A stretch of DNA of 58,181 bases from the NCBI GenBank assembly GCA_017965445.1, contig JAGCPZ010000007.1, positions 1 through 58,181 on the forward strand, written 5' to 3'. The first letter of the stretch is position 1. Each line of letters starts with the position of its first letter. The translations under genes were made by a program, and so were the position numbers. Below the pieces are notes generated by a model, which saw nothing but the letters and a program-made list of their open reading frames with translations, made no database searches and was not told the DNA's origin. Positions 1 through 8,017 of the stretch are shown one piece after another. The stretch is from Fibrobacter sp. Its GTDB lineage: Bacteria; Fibrobacterota; Fibrobacteria; Fibrobacterales; Fibrobacteraceae.

Positions 1-678
1 ATGTGGATATTGATAACGCACCCAATGCGGAACATAATCACTAGGACCCTCTTCATAAAAAAGAGTAATGAGAAAACACCATTCAGCACGATATGCAGCC
101 CATTCATTTTCAAAATCTTGATGAAGGCAAATTACTTTTTCGTAACGTTTTTCAAACCAAGCCTGAATTTCAGATGATTTGGAACGAAGTTCAATTTGGT
201 TAGGAACATCAACAAGTTTAAAGAATGGAGCAAAACCAGGTTCACTTTTCAAAAATAAGAATAGCAAATAGCGAAGCTGCCAAGGAAAAGTATTCCACTT
301 ATCAACACACGCTTCCAAAAGTTGTTTGCAAAGTTCAGCATCCTTCAAAGGATCCGAAGGTTCATCTTCATTTTTCAGATATTCCTTACGCAACTTATGA
401 TATGGTTTACGAGGAAATAGTAATGAAGAGAGCATCAAGGTGTCCAAAGCCTTGACATTGGGAAAATCGATAGAGAAGTACTGTCTAAGAATCGGAGCAT
501 CGTGGCGAAGCACATTATGCCCCACAATAAATTTCGCTTTTGATGCAGCATCTTCTAATTTTGCGGGATTTTTCTCACGAGCACGATCCTCACCTAGAAT
601 ATAGCCGTACTCCCGAACTGTTCCCGTTCCAGGATTATATTCCAAGTCAAAAAACAAATAATCGTGCAAATTATCCAT
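1..678 (-). CDS. DEDD-type 3'-5' exonuclease domain, N-terminal part of a probable RecQ-family helicase (cut by window edge)
   Basis: The reading frame is open from the ATG at 678 to the left edge (226 codons, no stop), so only the N-terminus is present. It starts MDNLHDYLFFDLEYNPGTG: D10-L-E12 fits exonuclease motif I. KFIVGHNVLRHDAPIL near residue 63 fits motif II with its Asp. YHKL near residue 108 followed by DPLKDAELCKQLL fits motif III of DEDDh nucleases that hydrolyse DNA 3'-5'. From family knowledge, a YHKL...NDPxxD pattern of this kind heads RecQ-type helicases with a fused exonuclease; the helicase part would lie outside the window. It follows the SF1 helicase by 68 nt in the same direction. 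Its own promoter box ends 6 nt before the ATG and no Shine-Dalgarno is visible. Exonuclease call fairly sure, RecQ fusion inferred. Confidence 0.7.
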   Translation of the reverse strand, partial: MDNLHDYLFFDLEYNPGTGTVREYGYILGEDRAREKNPAKLEDAASKAKFIVGHNVLRHDAPILRQYFSIDFPNVKALDTLMLSSLLFPRKPYHKLRKEYLKNEDEPSDPLKDAELCKQLLEACVDKWNTFPWQLRYLLFLFLKSEPGFAPFFKLVDVPNQIELRSKSSEIQAWFEKRYEKVICLHQDFENEWAAYRAEWCFLITLFYEEGPSDYVPHWVRYQYPH

Positions 679-684
679 ACGTTA

Positions 685-692
685 CAAATATA
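685..692 (-). promoter_or_regulatory. TATATTTG -10/-7 promoter box, probable leaderless start
   Basis: On the minus strand TATATTTG is followed by 6 nt and then the ATG at 678. The box matches TAnnTTTG, the -7 element of Bacteroidetes-type housekeeping promoters, and recurs before other genes here. With +1 expected about 6 nt downstream, the transcript would begin at or next to the start codon. Confidence 0.5.
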
Positions 693-746
693 TATGAAAA
701 ATTTACATGTAGGCTTCAAATAGGATATAGAAACATCATCAATCCA

Positions 747-3700
747 TTAATTTACCCTATTCCAAACCAACTTTTCCTTATATTCACAGTTAGGATAATT
801 AGAGCACCCAATAAAATAGTGTCCATTATAGCCTTTTCGTTTTACAAGAAAACCACCACAATAAGGACATATTTTAGGATTCGAAACAACGGATACATCA
901 CGTTGCGAATAACGACATCTCGGGAAATTAGAACATCCCACAAAAGAAGTCCCTTCGTGCTCAATTTTCAACAAGTCTCCAGTCTTGCAAAGCGGACATT
1001 TGGTCTGCCCATCATTCGTTCTTCTTCCGGCCAACTTAAAAAACACTGAAGTGGATTCAGAAAACTCCTTAAAAAACAGCGATGGATTCTTGTTATCCAC
1101 AAGAACATAGGTCCTATTTCTTGTTCGAGTAATTGCAACATAGAACAATCGACGTTCTTCAGCGAATTCGTATTCTTCTGCATTTGTGAGTACATATTTC
1201 AAAACAGGATCATCGACTATCTGGTTAGGAAACCCAAGTTTGTCATTTCTAAAATTCAAAAGGATAACATTATCTGCTTCTAGCCCTTTTGATTTATGAA
1301 CAGAGAGGAATTGAATCGGCAATGTCGGATTCTGAATATACTCTAACGTATCTACGCCATTTTTTCGGGTTTCTCGAAACAAGCCCGTATCTTTTGCAAT
1401 TTCTATATCGTAATTAGTTCTTCCCAAAAGTAAAATGGACGAGTTCGTTCCAAAATCCAAAGCAATTTTATTGATTATAGCCTGCAATGCGATTTTCGGA
1501 TTGTCGTCGAAGCCCCAAAAAACGAGAGGATAATCCAACTTTTTGTCGGATCGCAAGCATTTCTTGAGCTGAAGATGATTTTGCAAAACAAAATGTGAAG
1601 CTTCATCAATCAACTTTTGCGAATTACGATAAGTTTTTTCGATTTTCAATATTTTTGTTTTACCAAAATATTTTTCAAAGTCAGTAAATAACGATATATC
1701 ACTTCCAGCAAATCGATAAATAGACTGCCAGTCATCGCCCACACAGAATAACTTAGCATTTGTCTTGTCAATAATCGCTTTAAGCAAATTATATCTAGCC
1801 TTCGAGATATCCTGATATTCATCAACAATCACGTACTTGTACAATGGAATCTCGCAACCACCATTAACTTTCTCTGTCGCATTGTTTATCATGTCCGAGA
1901 AATCAATTGAATTACTTGCTATTAAGTGCTTTTGATATTCCTCTAATATTACTCTTATTATATTCAAAAAAGTATTTTCTCGCGTTTGCAGAAATCCGTT
2001 TCCTTCCAATGAAAGCCAATCTTTCCAAACATCAATTGTTTCTACTGTATAATTGTTAGACTTAAAGAGCACAATAAATGTGCCACACAGCTTTACAAAT
2101 TCAGAGAAATATTTATTAGTCTTGCTTGCGTAAACGGTGTTGTACACGTCCATGAAATCCCGTGTTTTTAAAACGACTCCGTTTTGTTTCAAAAGTTCTT
2201 CGAGTTTTTTTATCAGAACTCCTTCAGAACTGTAATAAGAATACGTTTCAATTAGCTTTGTATTATTCTGTTTATGAATTTTTCTTTTCCATTCAATTCC
2301 ATCCAAATACTTTTGTGCTTCAATGGGAGAAAGCCAGGGAACCGTATAATCTCTTGTTATTCCGAAATGTTCCAAATAAATATTATAATCTTTCAAATAA
2401 AAATCTGGCCTGTAAGCTTTTCGTTGAGGATCCGGATTTTCAAATGGATAAAGTTTTTCATATTCGTAATTCACGCCATTTAAAAAAAGAAAATTTGCGA
2501 TTTGAACTTCTTCGAGACTTTTTACTTTCTCATTTTTTAGCGTTGTATGATTCTGCGCTTTCTTTATTTTCTCTTCACGAATATACTTCTCTTGATCATA
2601 CTTTGACTTAAGAGTTTGTAAATCCACACTTTTTTCAGCCTCATACAGTTCACCTAACGATGAATATCTCTCCATATTCTTAGGGATATCTATATAGTAC
2701 GCAAAGTACTCAATTAAATATCCTACTAAACTAGGATAATTCACAAGTTCTTTTTCAAAGAAATTATGAATAAATTCATTGAAAAGAGACTCATCAAAAA
2801 TATGAGGACTTTCCCCTTCAGCATTTTTGATGATGTCAAGACCTAATTTGTGAAAAGTAGTCGATTCAACCGGAATGCCCAACTTTCCCTGAATTCTATC
2901 AGTCATTTCTTGAGCAGACTTTCTCGTAAACGAAATAAGCAATATTTCTTCTGGACTTACATTCCTTACATCACAAAGATACTTGACCTTACCTGCAATC
3001 GTAAGAGTTTTTCCACTACCAGCTCCTGCAAGAACAAGAATTCTGTCTTCATCTGTTATAACAGCTTCTCTTTGCTGCGCATCTAGCGATTTACCATCTA
3101 TGTTAGAGAACAATGCATCATATTTTTCAGATTCTCGTGTAATAAACAATTCATTTGCAATCTCTAAATATTTATGAAAATTTCTATAGATTGATTCAAA
3201 ATATGTAATTTTTTCATATTCTTCATCATTAGATTTAAGATTACAAACAACAACATCTTGAAATAGCGAATCCCATTTGTCATGAAACATTTTTCCATTC
3301 GCTTCTGTCACATAGCAACTTGTCAAAACGTTCCATTCATCAAAAAAAACATTTACAACTAACAAAAGCCGTCTGAGATTTTCTTTACGTTTAATTTCCG
3401 CATTCGAGTTAAATACAAGTCTTGGGAAATCTTCGTATTTCTGTTTAAATTCTTCTAGCTTTGCATAAGCTTTTACCTTTGATGAAATCCGACTATATTT
3501 TTGCAATTCCAAATACAAGGTTTTATACTTATAAATAAACGCATCTCTTTCTGCATCTTGAATATAGTGGTTAAACAACCCATTAAATTCAATTGAAAAC
3601 AAATCAACTTCTAACAAAAATTCTTTGCATTTGATTTCCACATTTGATTCTATAACAAGCTTTGGGAAATCTTTGTACTTTTTCTTAAAATCTTCAAGCT

Positions 3701-3959
3701 TTACAAAATCTTCTAATTTTGCTGGAACTCGTCCATATTTTTGTAATTCAAGATATAACGCTTCATACTTAAAAATAAAAGCATCCCTTTCTGCATCCTG
3801 AATATAGTGATAAAAAATCCCATCAAAGTCAACTAAAAAAGAATCTATTTCTTTTAGGAAACCTTCAAGTTTTGCATTAAATTCCTTAGCAAGTCTCCAA
3901 CGACGAAACGCATAAAAAACAGCAAACGAAATGAATAATACAATTATCAGCTCAAACAT
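747..3959 (-). CDS. SF1 (UvrD/HelD-like) DNA helicase with internal nuclease-like domain and C-terminal topoisomerase C4 zinc fingers
   Basis: 1070 aa. Residues 4-19 form a hydrophobic segment. An approximately 80-residue unit is repeated (HYIQDAERDAF at 51-61 and again at 131-141), with a weaker third copy to about 260. The helicase core begins with LDAQQREAV and Walker A AGAGSGKT (311-318). Later come VDEYQD (motif II, about 720), GDDWQSIYRFAGSD (motif III), VHKSKGLEADNV and LFYVAITRTRN (motifs V/VI). Between motif I and motif II, residues 484-620 carry YRPDFYL and YLEHFG, which fits a PD-(D/E)XK nuclease fold inserted in the helicase. The C-terminus has two CPxC...GCSNFPxC zinc fingers like those of topoisomerase I. 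It starts 14 nt after the HNH gene, with AAGGTG upstream of the ATG. Helicase call is sure; the nuclease insert is inferred. Confidence 0.85.
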   Translation of the reverse strand: MFELIIVLFISFAVFYAFRRWRLAKEFNAKLEGFLKEIDSFLVDFDGIFYHYIQDAERDAFIFKYEALYLELQKYGRVPAKLEDFVKLEDFKKKYKDFPKLVIESNVEIKCKEFLLEVDLFSIEFNGLFNHYIQDAERDAFIYKYKTLYLELQKYSRISSKVKAYAKLEEFKQKYEDFPRLVFNSNAEIKRKENLRRLLLVVNVFFDEWNVLTSCYVTEANGKMFHDKWDSLFQDVVVCNLKSNDEEYEKITYFESIYRNFHKYLEIANELFITRESEKYDALFSNIDGKSLDAQQREAVITDEDRILVLAGAGSGKTLTIAGKVKYLCDVRNVSPEEILLISFTRKSAQEMTDRIQGKLGIPVESTTFHKLGLDIIKNAEGESPHIFDESLFNEFIHNFFEKELVNYPSLVGYLIEYFAYYIDIPKNMERYSSLGELYEAEKSVDLQTLKSKYDQEKYIREEKIKKAQNHTTLKNEKVKSLEEVQIANFLFLNGVNYEYEKLYPFENPDPQRKAYRPDFYLKDYNIYLEHFGITRDYTVPWLSPIEAQKYLDGIEWKRKIHKQNNTKLIETYSYYSSEGVLIKKLEELLKQNGVVLKTRDFMDVYNTVYASKTNKYFSEFVKLCGTFIVLFKSNNYTVETIDVWKDWLSLEGNGFLQTRENTFLNIIRVILEEYQKHLIASNSIDFSDMINNATEKVNGGCEIPLYKYVIVDEYQDISKARYNLLKAIIDKTNAKLFCVGDDWQSIYRFAGSDISLFTDFEKYFGKTKILKIEKTYRNSQKLIDEASHFVLQNHLQLKKCLRSDKKLDYPLVFWGFDDNPKIALQAIINKIALDFGTNSSILLLGRTNYDIEIAKDTGLFRETRKNGVDTLEYIQNPTLPIQFLSVHKSKGLEADNVILLNFRNDKLGFPNQIVDDPVLKYVLTNAEEYEFAEERRLFYVAITRTRNRTYVLVDNKNPSLFFKEFSESTSVFFKLAGRRTNDGQTKCPLCKTGDLLKIEHEGTSFVGCSNFPRCRYSQRDVSVVSNPKICPYCGGFLVKRKGYNGHYFIGCSNYPNCEYKEKLVWNRVN

Positions 3960-3973
3960 GCTTAGCAGGCACC

Positions 3974-5158
3974 TTATCCTTTAAAATTCCAGATTTCGTA
4001 TCCTTGTCGTCTTGCAGAATCATACACAGGTTGCATATTCTTTTTCAGAATATTGACAAATTGTTCTTCACTATTTCCCGCTCTAAACAGTTCCGTTTCA
4101 GCCCATATCGAGTGGAGATTATCGCGATAGCATTTTTCAAACTTACTGCGAACATAATCGTCATTCCACATCAGACGATACATTTCGTATTGGTTCAATG
4201 CAAAACGCTTAAAGAAAGTCCAATGAGGCAGACGATTACTCTTAGAAGAATTAAGGGAGGAATTCATCGGAGACAAATTCCACAGTTCATCATTCATCAC
4301 AAAAGACCATGGTATAAAATGATCTATATCGTAATTTGATTTATCTATCGGATTATTTGTATAGATGTCAAGAATTCTTTCGCGCTCTAAAATGTAATCC
4401 CATAATTTGCGAACATGTTCCAGTTTTCGTGCACTTGCATCCATAGAAGAAAGCTTATACACAATGCCAGGGACTTCAGGATTGTTGACTTGCAGCCATT
4501 TTGACTTTTCATGCTGAATCCATCCGAGAATTGCAACCGAATTATCCTGGATGTATTGTTTCCATATTGGATTAAAAACAACCGTACGATTCAGTTGCTG
4601 ATTTGCATCAAAAATGTATGGAAGTAAAATACGTTGATTAACCTTCTTCGTATGGTCAACAATGGATTGGGAACTATTCCAGTTGACTTTTTCTCCACAT
4701 CCTTGTTCGTAGCGATTATAAAATCCAGCCAAGGCCCGATAGGGAACATATTTTGTCAATGCGATTTTGTATTTCTTGATATCTCCGCTAAATTCCTTGA
4801 TTGCGTTCTTGATTTCAATTTTTGATGCATTGGATTGCAATCCGCTCTTTTCAGCCAATTTAACAACAGCCAGTTCCAACGCATCGCGAAATTCGCCCTT
4901 CAGCATGCCGCTCAAGTGAATGTGGTATTCGCGAACCGTGAACCAAGCATTCGCAATCATTTCATCAATAATTGCATCAAAACTTGCTTCATTCACATCC
5001 TCATCAATCAATTTGACAATCGCTTCAAGCCAGTAAAACTTGTAGCAATACGTCGGATCTTTCATCATGAGCGAAAAACACTCAATGTCGAGTTGATTGC
5101 AATAGGGCGAGCTTATATCTAAGGCTAAGCTTTGCGGGAAAGAATTACATTCAGCCAT
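3974..5158 (-). CDS. HNH endonuclease domain protein
   Basis: 394 aa. The C-terminal third contains NYDIDHFIPWSFVMND, then WNLSPMNSSLNSSKSNRLP. This is the HNH nuclease signature: D-H at the metal site, P-W-S, then N...N-S-S-K-S-N. The N-terminal 280 residues are largely helical and not recognised. The start codon lies inside the methyltransferase gene (34-nt overlap, different frame), so the two are probably translated together. The helicase gene follows after 14 nt. Family knowledge: HNH proteins nick or cut DNA and are common in restriction and mobile-element defence. The substrate cannot be told from sequence. Sure of the HNH domain, not of the role. Confidence 0.8.
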   Translation of the reverse strand: MAECNSFPQSLALDISSPYCNQLDIECFSLMMKDPTYCYKFYWLEAIVKLIDEDVNEASFDAIIDEMIANAWFTVREYHIHLSGMLKGEFRDALELAVVKLAEKSGLQSNASKIEIKNAIKEFSGDIKKYKIALTKYVPYRALAGFYNRYEQGCGEKVNWNSSQSIVDHTKKVNQRILLPYIFDANQQLNRTVVFNPIWKQYIQDNSVAILGWIQHEKSKWLQVNNPEVPGIVYKLSSMDASARKLEHVRKLWDYILERERILDIYTNNPIDKSNYDIDHFIPWSFVMNDELWNLSPMNSSLNSSKSNRLPHWTFFKRFALNQYEMYRLMWNDDYVRSKFEKCYRDNLHSIWAETELFRAGNSEEQFVNILKKNMQPVYDSARRQGYEIWNFKG

Positions 5159-5715
5159 TTTTCGTCGCTCCTATCCGGTCTGACATCCGAAGAAATCCAG
5201 AATTCTCTGTATTGCAATTCTGGAACAAGTGCAAGAATTTCAGTTAGTCGTTCTTCATTAAAATCTGTAAAGTAGCGGCCTTGACGTTCACCAAAAAAAG
5301 TACCGTACTTGAATGATGCATAAATCACACCCGTATTCTTGAGTGCGGTAGCCATTTTATGCAACACCAAAATTAAATCGTCCTTCTGTAGATGAAGGAT
5401 AGAAGCACAAGCCCAAATTCCATCATATTCATTTACTGAAGCAAGTTCTTGGAAAAGCATCTGCTTGACAGTAATGCCTGTATAGACACTTGCCAATCGA
5501 CAGAACTCCTTAGAACCGTCAATAGCGTCAACGTCGTACCCTTTATCAAGAAAATACTTGGCATCCCGACCAGAACCACATCCAAAATCCAATATTTTCG
5601 CATGCGACGGGATATATCGCAAAAATCGTTCCTGCGTCGCAGAAAAATCAACACCGATGGTGCTCTCGGAATATTCCGTAGCATTTTTATCGTAATAATC
5701 AATGGTCGTGGTCAT
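5125..5715 (-). CDS. Class I SAM-dependent methyltransferase
   Basis: 196 aa. Motif I ILDFGCGSGRDAKYF (about residues 41-55) is the SAM-binding glycine loop; VDAIDGSKEF is the acidic strand-2 site; YDGIWACASILHL fits motif IV/post-I. There is no target-recognition domain and no NPPY/DPPY motif, so it looks like a small-molecule, tRNA or protein methyltransferase (TehB/UbiE-like size) rather than a classical DNA modification enzyme. It is the first gene of the cassette; upstream is a repeat-rich intergenic stretch. Its 3' end overlaps the HNH gene by 34 nt. The pairing of methyltransferase and nuclease invites comparison with restriction-modification, but the sequence alone does not show DNA as the target. 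Confidence 0.75.
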   Translation of the reverse strand: MTTTIDYYDKNATEYSESTIGVDFSATQERFLRYIPSHAKILDFGCGSGRDAKYFLDKGYDVDAIDGSKEFCRLASVYTGITVKQMLFQELASVNEYDGIWACASILHLQKDDLILVLHKMATALKNTGVIYASFKYGTFFGERQGRYFTDFNEERLTEILALVPELQYREFWISSDVRPDRSDEKWLNVILSRKA

Positions 5716-5787
5716 ATAACTCTTTTAAAATACTTTATTTCTGACGAAGTAAAAACCTGATGCGTAAAAAAAGCATCTTAACGACGC

Positions 5788-5945
5788 CTTCGGAACAAGT
5801 CCGAAGCTTACTTCAAGCCAGGCGTTGCGGGGCGGCGTCTGAGCCCCGCTCGAGGGGGTGCGCGGCCCATCGGCAGGCTCAGGGACCTTTGTCTCTGGGA
5901 CTGACGATGGAAGCCAGGGGGAGACCTCCCCCACAATACTCAAAA
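5788..5945. repeat. Composite palindromic repeat patch in the 307-nt gap 5716-6022
   Basis: The gap between the cassette and the small membrane-protein gene holds several hairpins. CTTCGGA/TCCGAAG lies around AACAAG at 5788-5806. GCGGGGC and GCCCCGC frame 8 nt at about 5827-5849. GGGGG and CCCCC frame AGACCT at about 5918-5933. A segment reading TCGGCAGGCTCAGGGACC belongs to the same family as the repeats at 20129-20227. It is much more G+C-rich than the genes to its left. A 64-codon frame through it is not taken as a gene. Confidence 0.6.
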
Positions 5946-5972
5946 ATTGCCTAAAAATGTCTCAATCATAAA

Positions 5973-6001
5973 TTGTCATAATCTGACACTATCCGTATGT
6001 A
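5973..6001 (+). promoter_or_regulatory. Candidate sigma70-like promoter for the small membrane protein
   Basis: TTGTCA (5973-5978), 17 nt, TATGTA (5996-6001). It sits 21 nt before the ATG at 6023, which leaves room for the visible GAGGAA Shine-Dalgarno. Confidence 0.4.
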
Positions 6002-6022
6002 TATTTACACCAGCGAGGAATT

Positions 6023-6175
6023 ATGCTGATGACTATTCTCATTGTTTTCGGGCTTTTGGCCCTTCTGGGCGCAGGCGATACGGATGACGTATGCGCCATC
6101 ACGCTGCTGGTGATAATCATGCCTTTCCTGTTTATAGCGGGAACGGTGGCATCGTTCGCTTTCTGCGGGGGATAA
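6023..6175 (+). CDS. Small two-helix membrane protein, unknown function (50 aa)
   Basis: The frame reads MLMTILIVFGLLALLGAG, a short acidic loop DTDDV, then CAITLLVIIMPFLFIAGT and ends ASFAFCGG. Two hydrophobic segments of about 15-18 residues separated by an acidic turn indicate a helical hairpin in the inner membrane. The start is backed by GAGGAA 4 nt before ATG and by a promoter-like pair upstream. It is transcribed against the OmpA gene. No family recognised. Confidence 0.55.
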   Translation: MLMTILIVFGLLALLGAGDTDDVCAITLLVIIMPFLFIAGTVASFAFCGG

Positions 6176-6199
6176 AAAAATTCCCCGGACGTGCCGGGG
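6174..6199 (-). terminator. Rho-independent terminator of the OmpA-family gene
   Basis: On the minus strand a CCCCGG...CCGGGG stem with a 5-nt loop is followed by AATTTTTTTA. It ends transcription of the lipoprotein gene 34 nt upstream and overlaps the stop codon of the convergent small gene. Confidence 0.7.
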
Positions 6200-6232
6200 A
6201 TGCCTTATATAAACTTCCGAATTGCAGTAAAA

Positions 6233-6847
6233 TTACTGGATGCGGATATTCACGCGGCGGTATTCTTCCTTGGTATCGAACTTGAACTTCTTGAACATGC
6301 GCTTGCCGTACCACTTGGCGGTAATCTTGGAAGCCGGGATGTACTTCGCGATTTCGGCCTTGACATTTTCGGCGCGGCGCTGGGAGAGTTCATCGTTGAA
6401 CGGTACAGAGCCCAAGTCGCAGGTGTAGCCTTCGACGAGGAAGGTTGCTTCCTGGTTGGTCTGTGCGTACTTCGGAGCAAGTTCGGCGATAATGGCGCGG
6501 CCTTCGCTGCTGAGTTCTGCGCTGGCGAGTTCAAAGAGGGCGCTCACGTTCGGGAACATAATCGCGTTGGCTTCGCCTTTTTCGACCTTGGCGAATGCAT
6601 CCTTGATAAATGCTTCAACTTCGGCACGGGTGGTCAGGAATACCGGAGAATTGTTCTTGATGGCGGCGTACTTGGAGAAATCAAACGGGGCCGGCTGTTC
6701 TGGTTCCGGAGCCGGGGTTTCGACCTGTGCGGGTTCTGCCTGCTTAATCGGAGCGGGCTTGTCTTCTTTCTTGTCACCGCAGGCTACAAGGACTGCGAAA
6801 CTGATAGCTATCGGAAGAATACGACCGATTGTTTTTACCAAACTCAT
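6233..6847 (-). CDS. OmpA-family peptidoglycan-associated lipoprotein
   Basis: 204 aa. The signal peptide ends in a lipobox (AVLVAC, Cys about residue 23), so the mature protein is lipid-anchored in the outer membrane. A proline/charged linker (residues 25-60) follows. The C-terminal half is an OmpA-like domain: LFELASAELSSEGRAII, then FLVEGYTCDLGS and NDELSQRRAENV, matching the peptidoglycan-binding pattern with Asp and Arg contacting diaminopimelate. GGAGGT before the ATG is a strong ribosome site. It stands alone, with its own terminator. Probable role: tethering outer membrane to cell wall, as for Pal. Confidence 0.88.
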   Translation of the reverse strand: MSLVKTIGRILPIAISFAVLVACGDKKEDKPAPIKQAEPAQVETPAPEPEQPAPFDFSKYAAIKNNSPVFLTTRAEVEAFIKDAFAKVEKGEANAIMFPNVSALFELASAELSSEGRAIIAELAPKYAQTNQEATFLVEGYTCDLGSVPFNDELSQRRAENVKAEIAKYIPASKITAKWYGKRMFKKFKFDTKEEYRRVNIRIQ

Positions 6848-6999
6848 TATTATAACCTCCGAGTTGAATGGTATATGCGTTTAACGCAAATCTGTTGAAT
6901 TGCTTTTTTAATATAAGTAAAAAAAATAAATAAGGAAAATTTTTTTGTTTTTTGTCCAAAAAAACTTGTCTTTATGCGACTAGTTTTGTATGAAACACC

Positions 7000-8001
7000 T
7001 TATTTTAACTTCCATTCAAGGGTTTGCCCGGCGGCAAGCGGCACGACTCCGTTCACGACGGCGGGGACATTCCACTTCTCACGTACAACCTCAATTTTTT
7101 TCGTCGTTCGAGGAATGTTGTAAAAATCGGCGCCGAAACCAGCGATGAAGTCCGGCAATTTGTCTAGAGCGCCTGCGCGGTCGAATTCCTGCACCAAAAG
7201 CGGGATGGCAACGGGTGCACTATAGACGCCAGCGGCTCCGCAAGGGCATTCCTTTTTGCCTTGCTGGTGCGGGGCGGAATCTGTCCCGAGGAAAAATTTG
7301 GGGTTCCCGCTGAAAGCGGCTTCCCGGATGGCCTTGCGGTCTTCGGGGCGCTTGGGGAGCGGCTTGCAGAAATGGTGCGGGCGCAGCGCGTCGCCGACGA
7401 TGTCATCTAATGTCATCATCAGGTGGTGCACGGTAAATGTGGCGGCGACGTTTGCAGGGAGCCTTTTCACGGCTTCAACGGACTTTGCGCTGCTCAGATG
7501 TTCAAAAACAATGCGGAGTTTCGGGAATTTCGCGGCGAGAGTTTCTACGCGCTTGATAAAGGCGGGCTCGCGATCGAGGCAGAACTCTCCGGGTTCCTCG
7601 CCATGGACGCAAAGCACGAGACCTAGTTTTTCCATCATACTGACGACGGGGAAAACGGCCTCGAAGTCACTGATGCCGTCCGCACTGTTCGTCGTGACGC
7701 CCGCTGGGTAGTATTTACCGGCGACAACACCGACTTCCATCATGTCCTTCAAGTCCTGTTCCGTGTAATTCGGATTCAGCTTGAACGTCATGAGCGGTTC
7801 AAAGTCCGGGCGCACAGATGCTGCTGCTTCGAGAATCTGTTTCTTGTAATCCGCAATCGCCTTGGCGCTTGTCATGGCGGGGACGGTATTCGGCATGATG
7901 ATGGCGCGGCCAAACTGGCTTGCCAAATCGCGGACATAGCCGGGCATGAGTTCGCCCTGGCGCAAATGGGCATGAAAATCGTCTGGTAAAGGGAGAAACA
8001 T
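7000..8001 (-). CDS. pyrC: Dihydroorotase (type II)
   Basis: 333 aa, normal for the PyrC class. It catalyses reversible cyclisation of carbamoyl-aspartate to dihydroorotate in pyrimidine synthesis, in the cytoplasm. The metal site is complete: DFHAHLRQG (HxH, residues 8-16), AGKYYPAGVTTNS with the carboxylated Lys, LCVHGE, VFEHLSS, and FFLGTDSAPH with the catalytic Asp. It is the last gene of a minus-strand train, 16 nt after the mlaF-like gene. No Shine-Dalgarno is evident before ATG 8001, so translation may depend on coupling. Confidence 0.95.
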   Translation of the reverse strand: MFLPLPDDFHAHLRQGELMPGYVRDLASQFGRAIIMPNTVPAMTSAKAIADYKKQILEAAASVRPDFEPLMTFKLNPNYTEQDLKDMMEVGVVAGKYYPAGVTTNSADGISDFEAVFPVVSMMEKLGLVLCVHGEEPGEFCLDREPAFIKRVETLAAKFPKLRIVFEHLSSAKSVEAVKRLPANVAATFTVHHLMMTLDDIVGDALRPHHFCKPLPKRPEDRKAIREAAFSGNPKFFLGTDSAPHQQGKKECPCGAAGVYSAPVAIPLLVQEFDRAGALDKLPDFIAGFGADFYNIPRTTKKIEVVREKWNVPAVVNGVVPLAAGQTLEWKLK

Positions 8002-8017
8002 ATTTTAAAAGTCGGGG

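Noticed and set aside
1..5715. Classical type II restriction-modification pair
   Set aside because: The methyltransferase lacks the catalytic NPPY/DPPY motif and target-recognition region of DNA methyltransferases.
5725..5954. Small frames on both strands in the gap before the membrane-protein gene
   Set aside because: They run through palindromic repeats and have no ribosome site; the same repeats are non-coding elsewhere.
6191..6898. 235-aa and 142-aa plus-strand frames over the OmpA gene
   Set aside because: Antisense shadows; the minus-strand lipoprotein has lipobox, OmpA motifs and a strong ribosome site.
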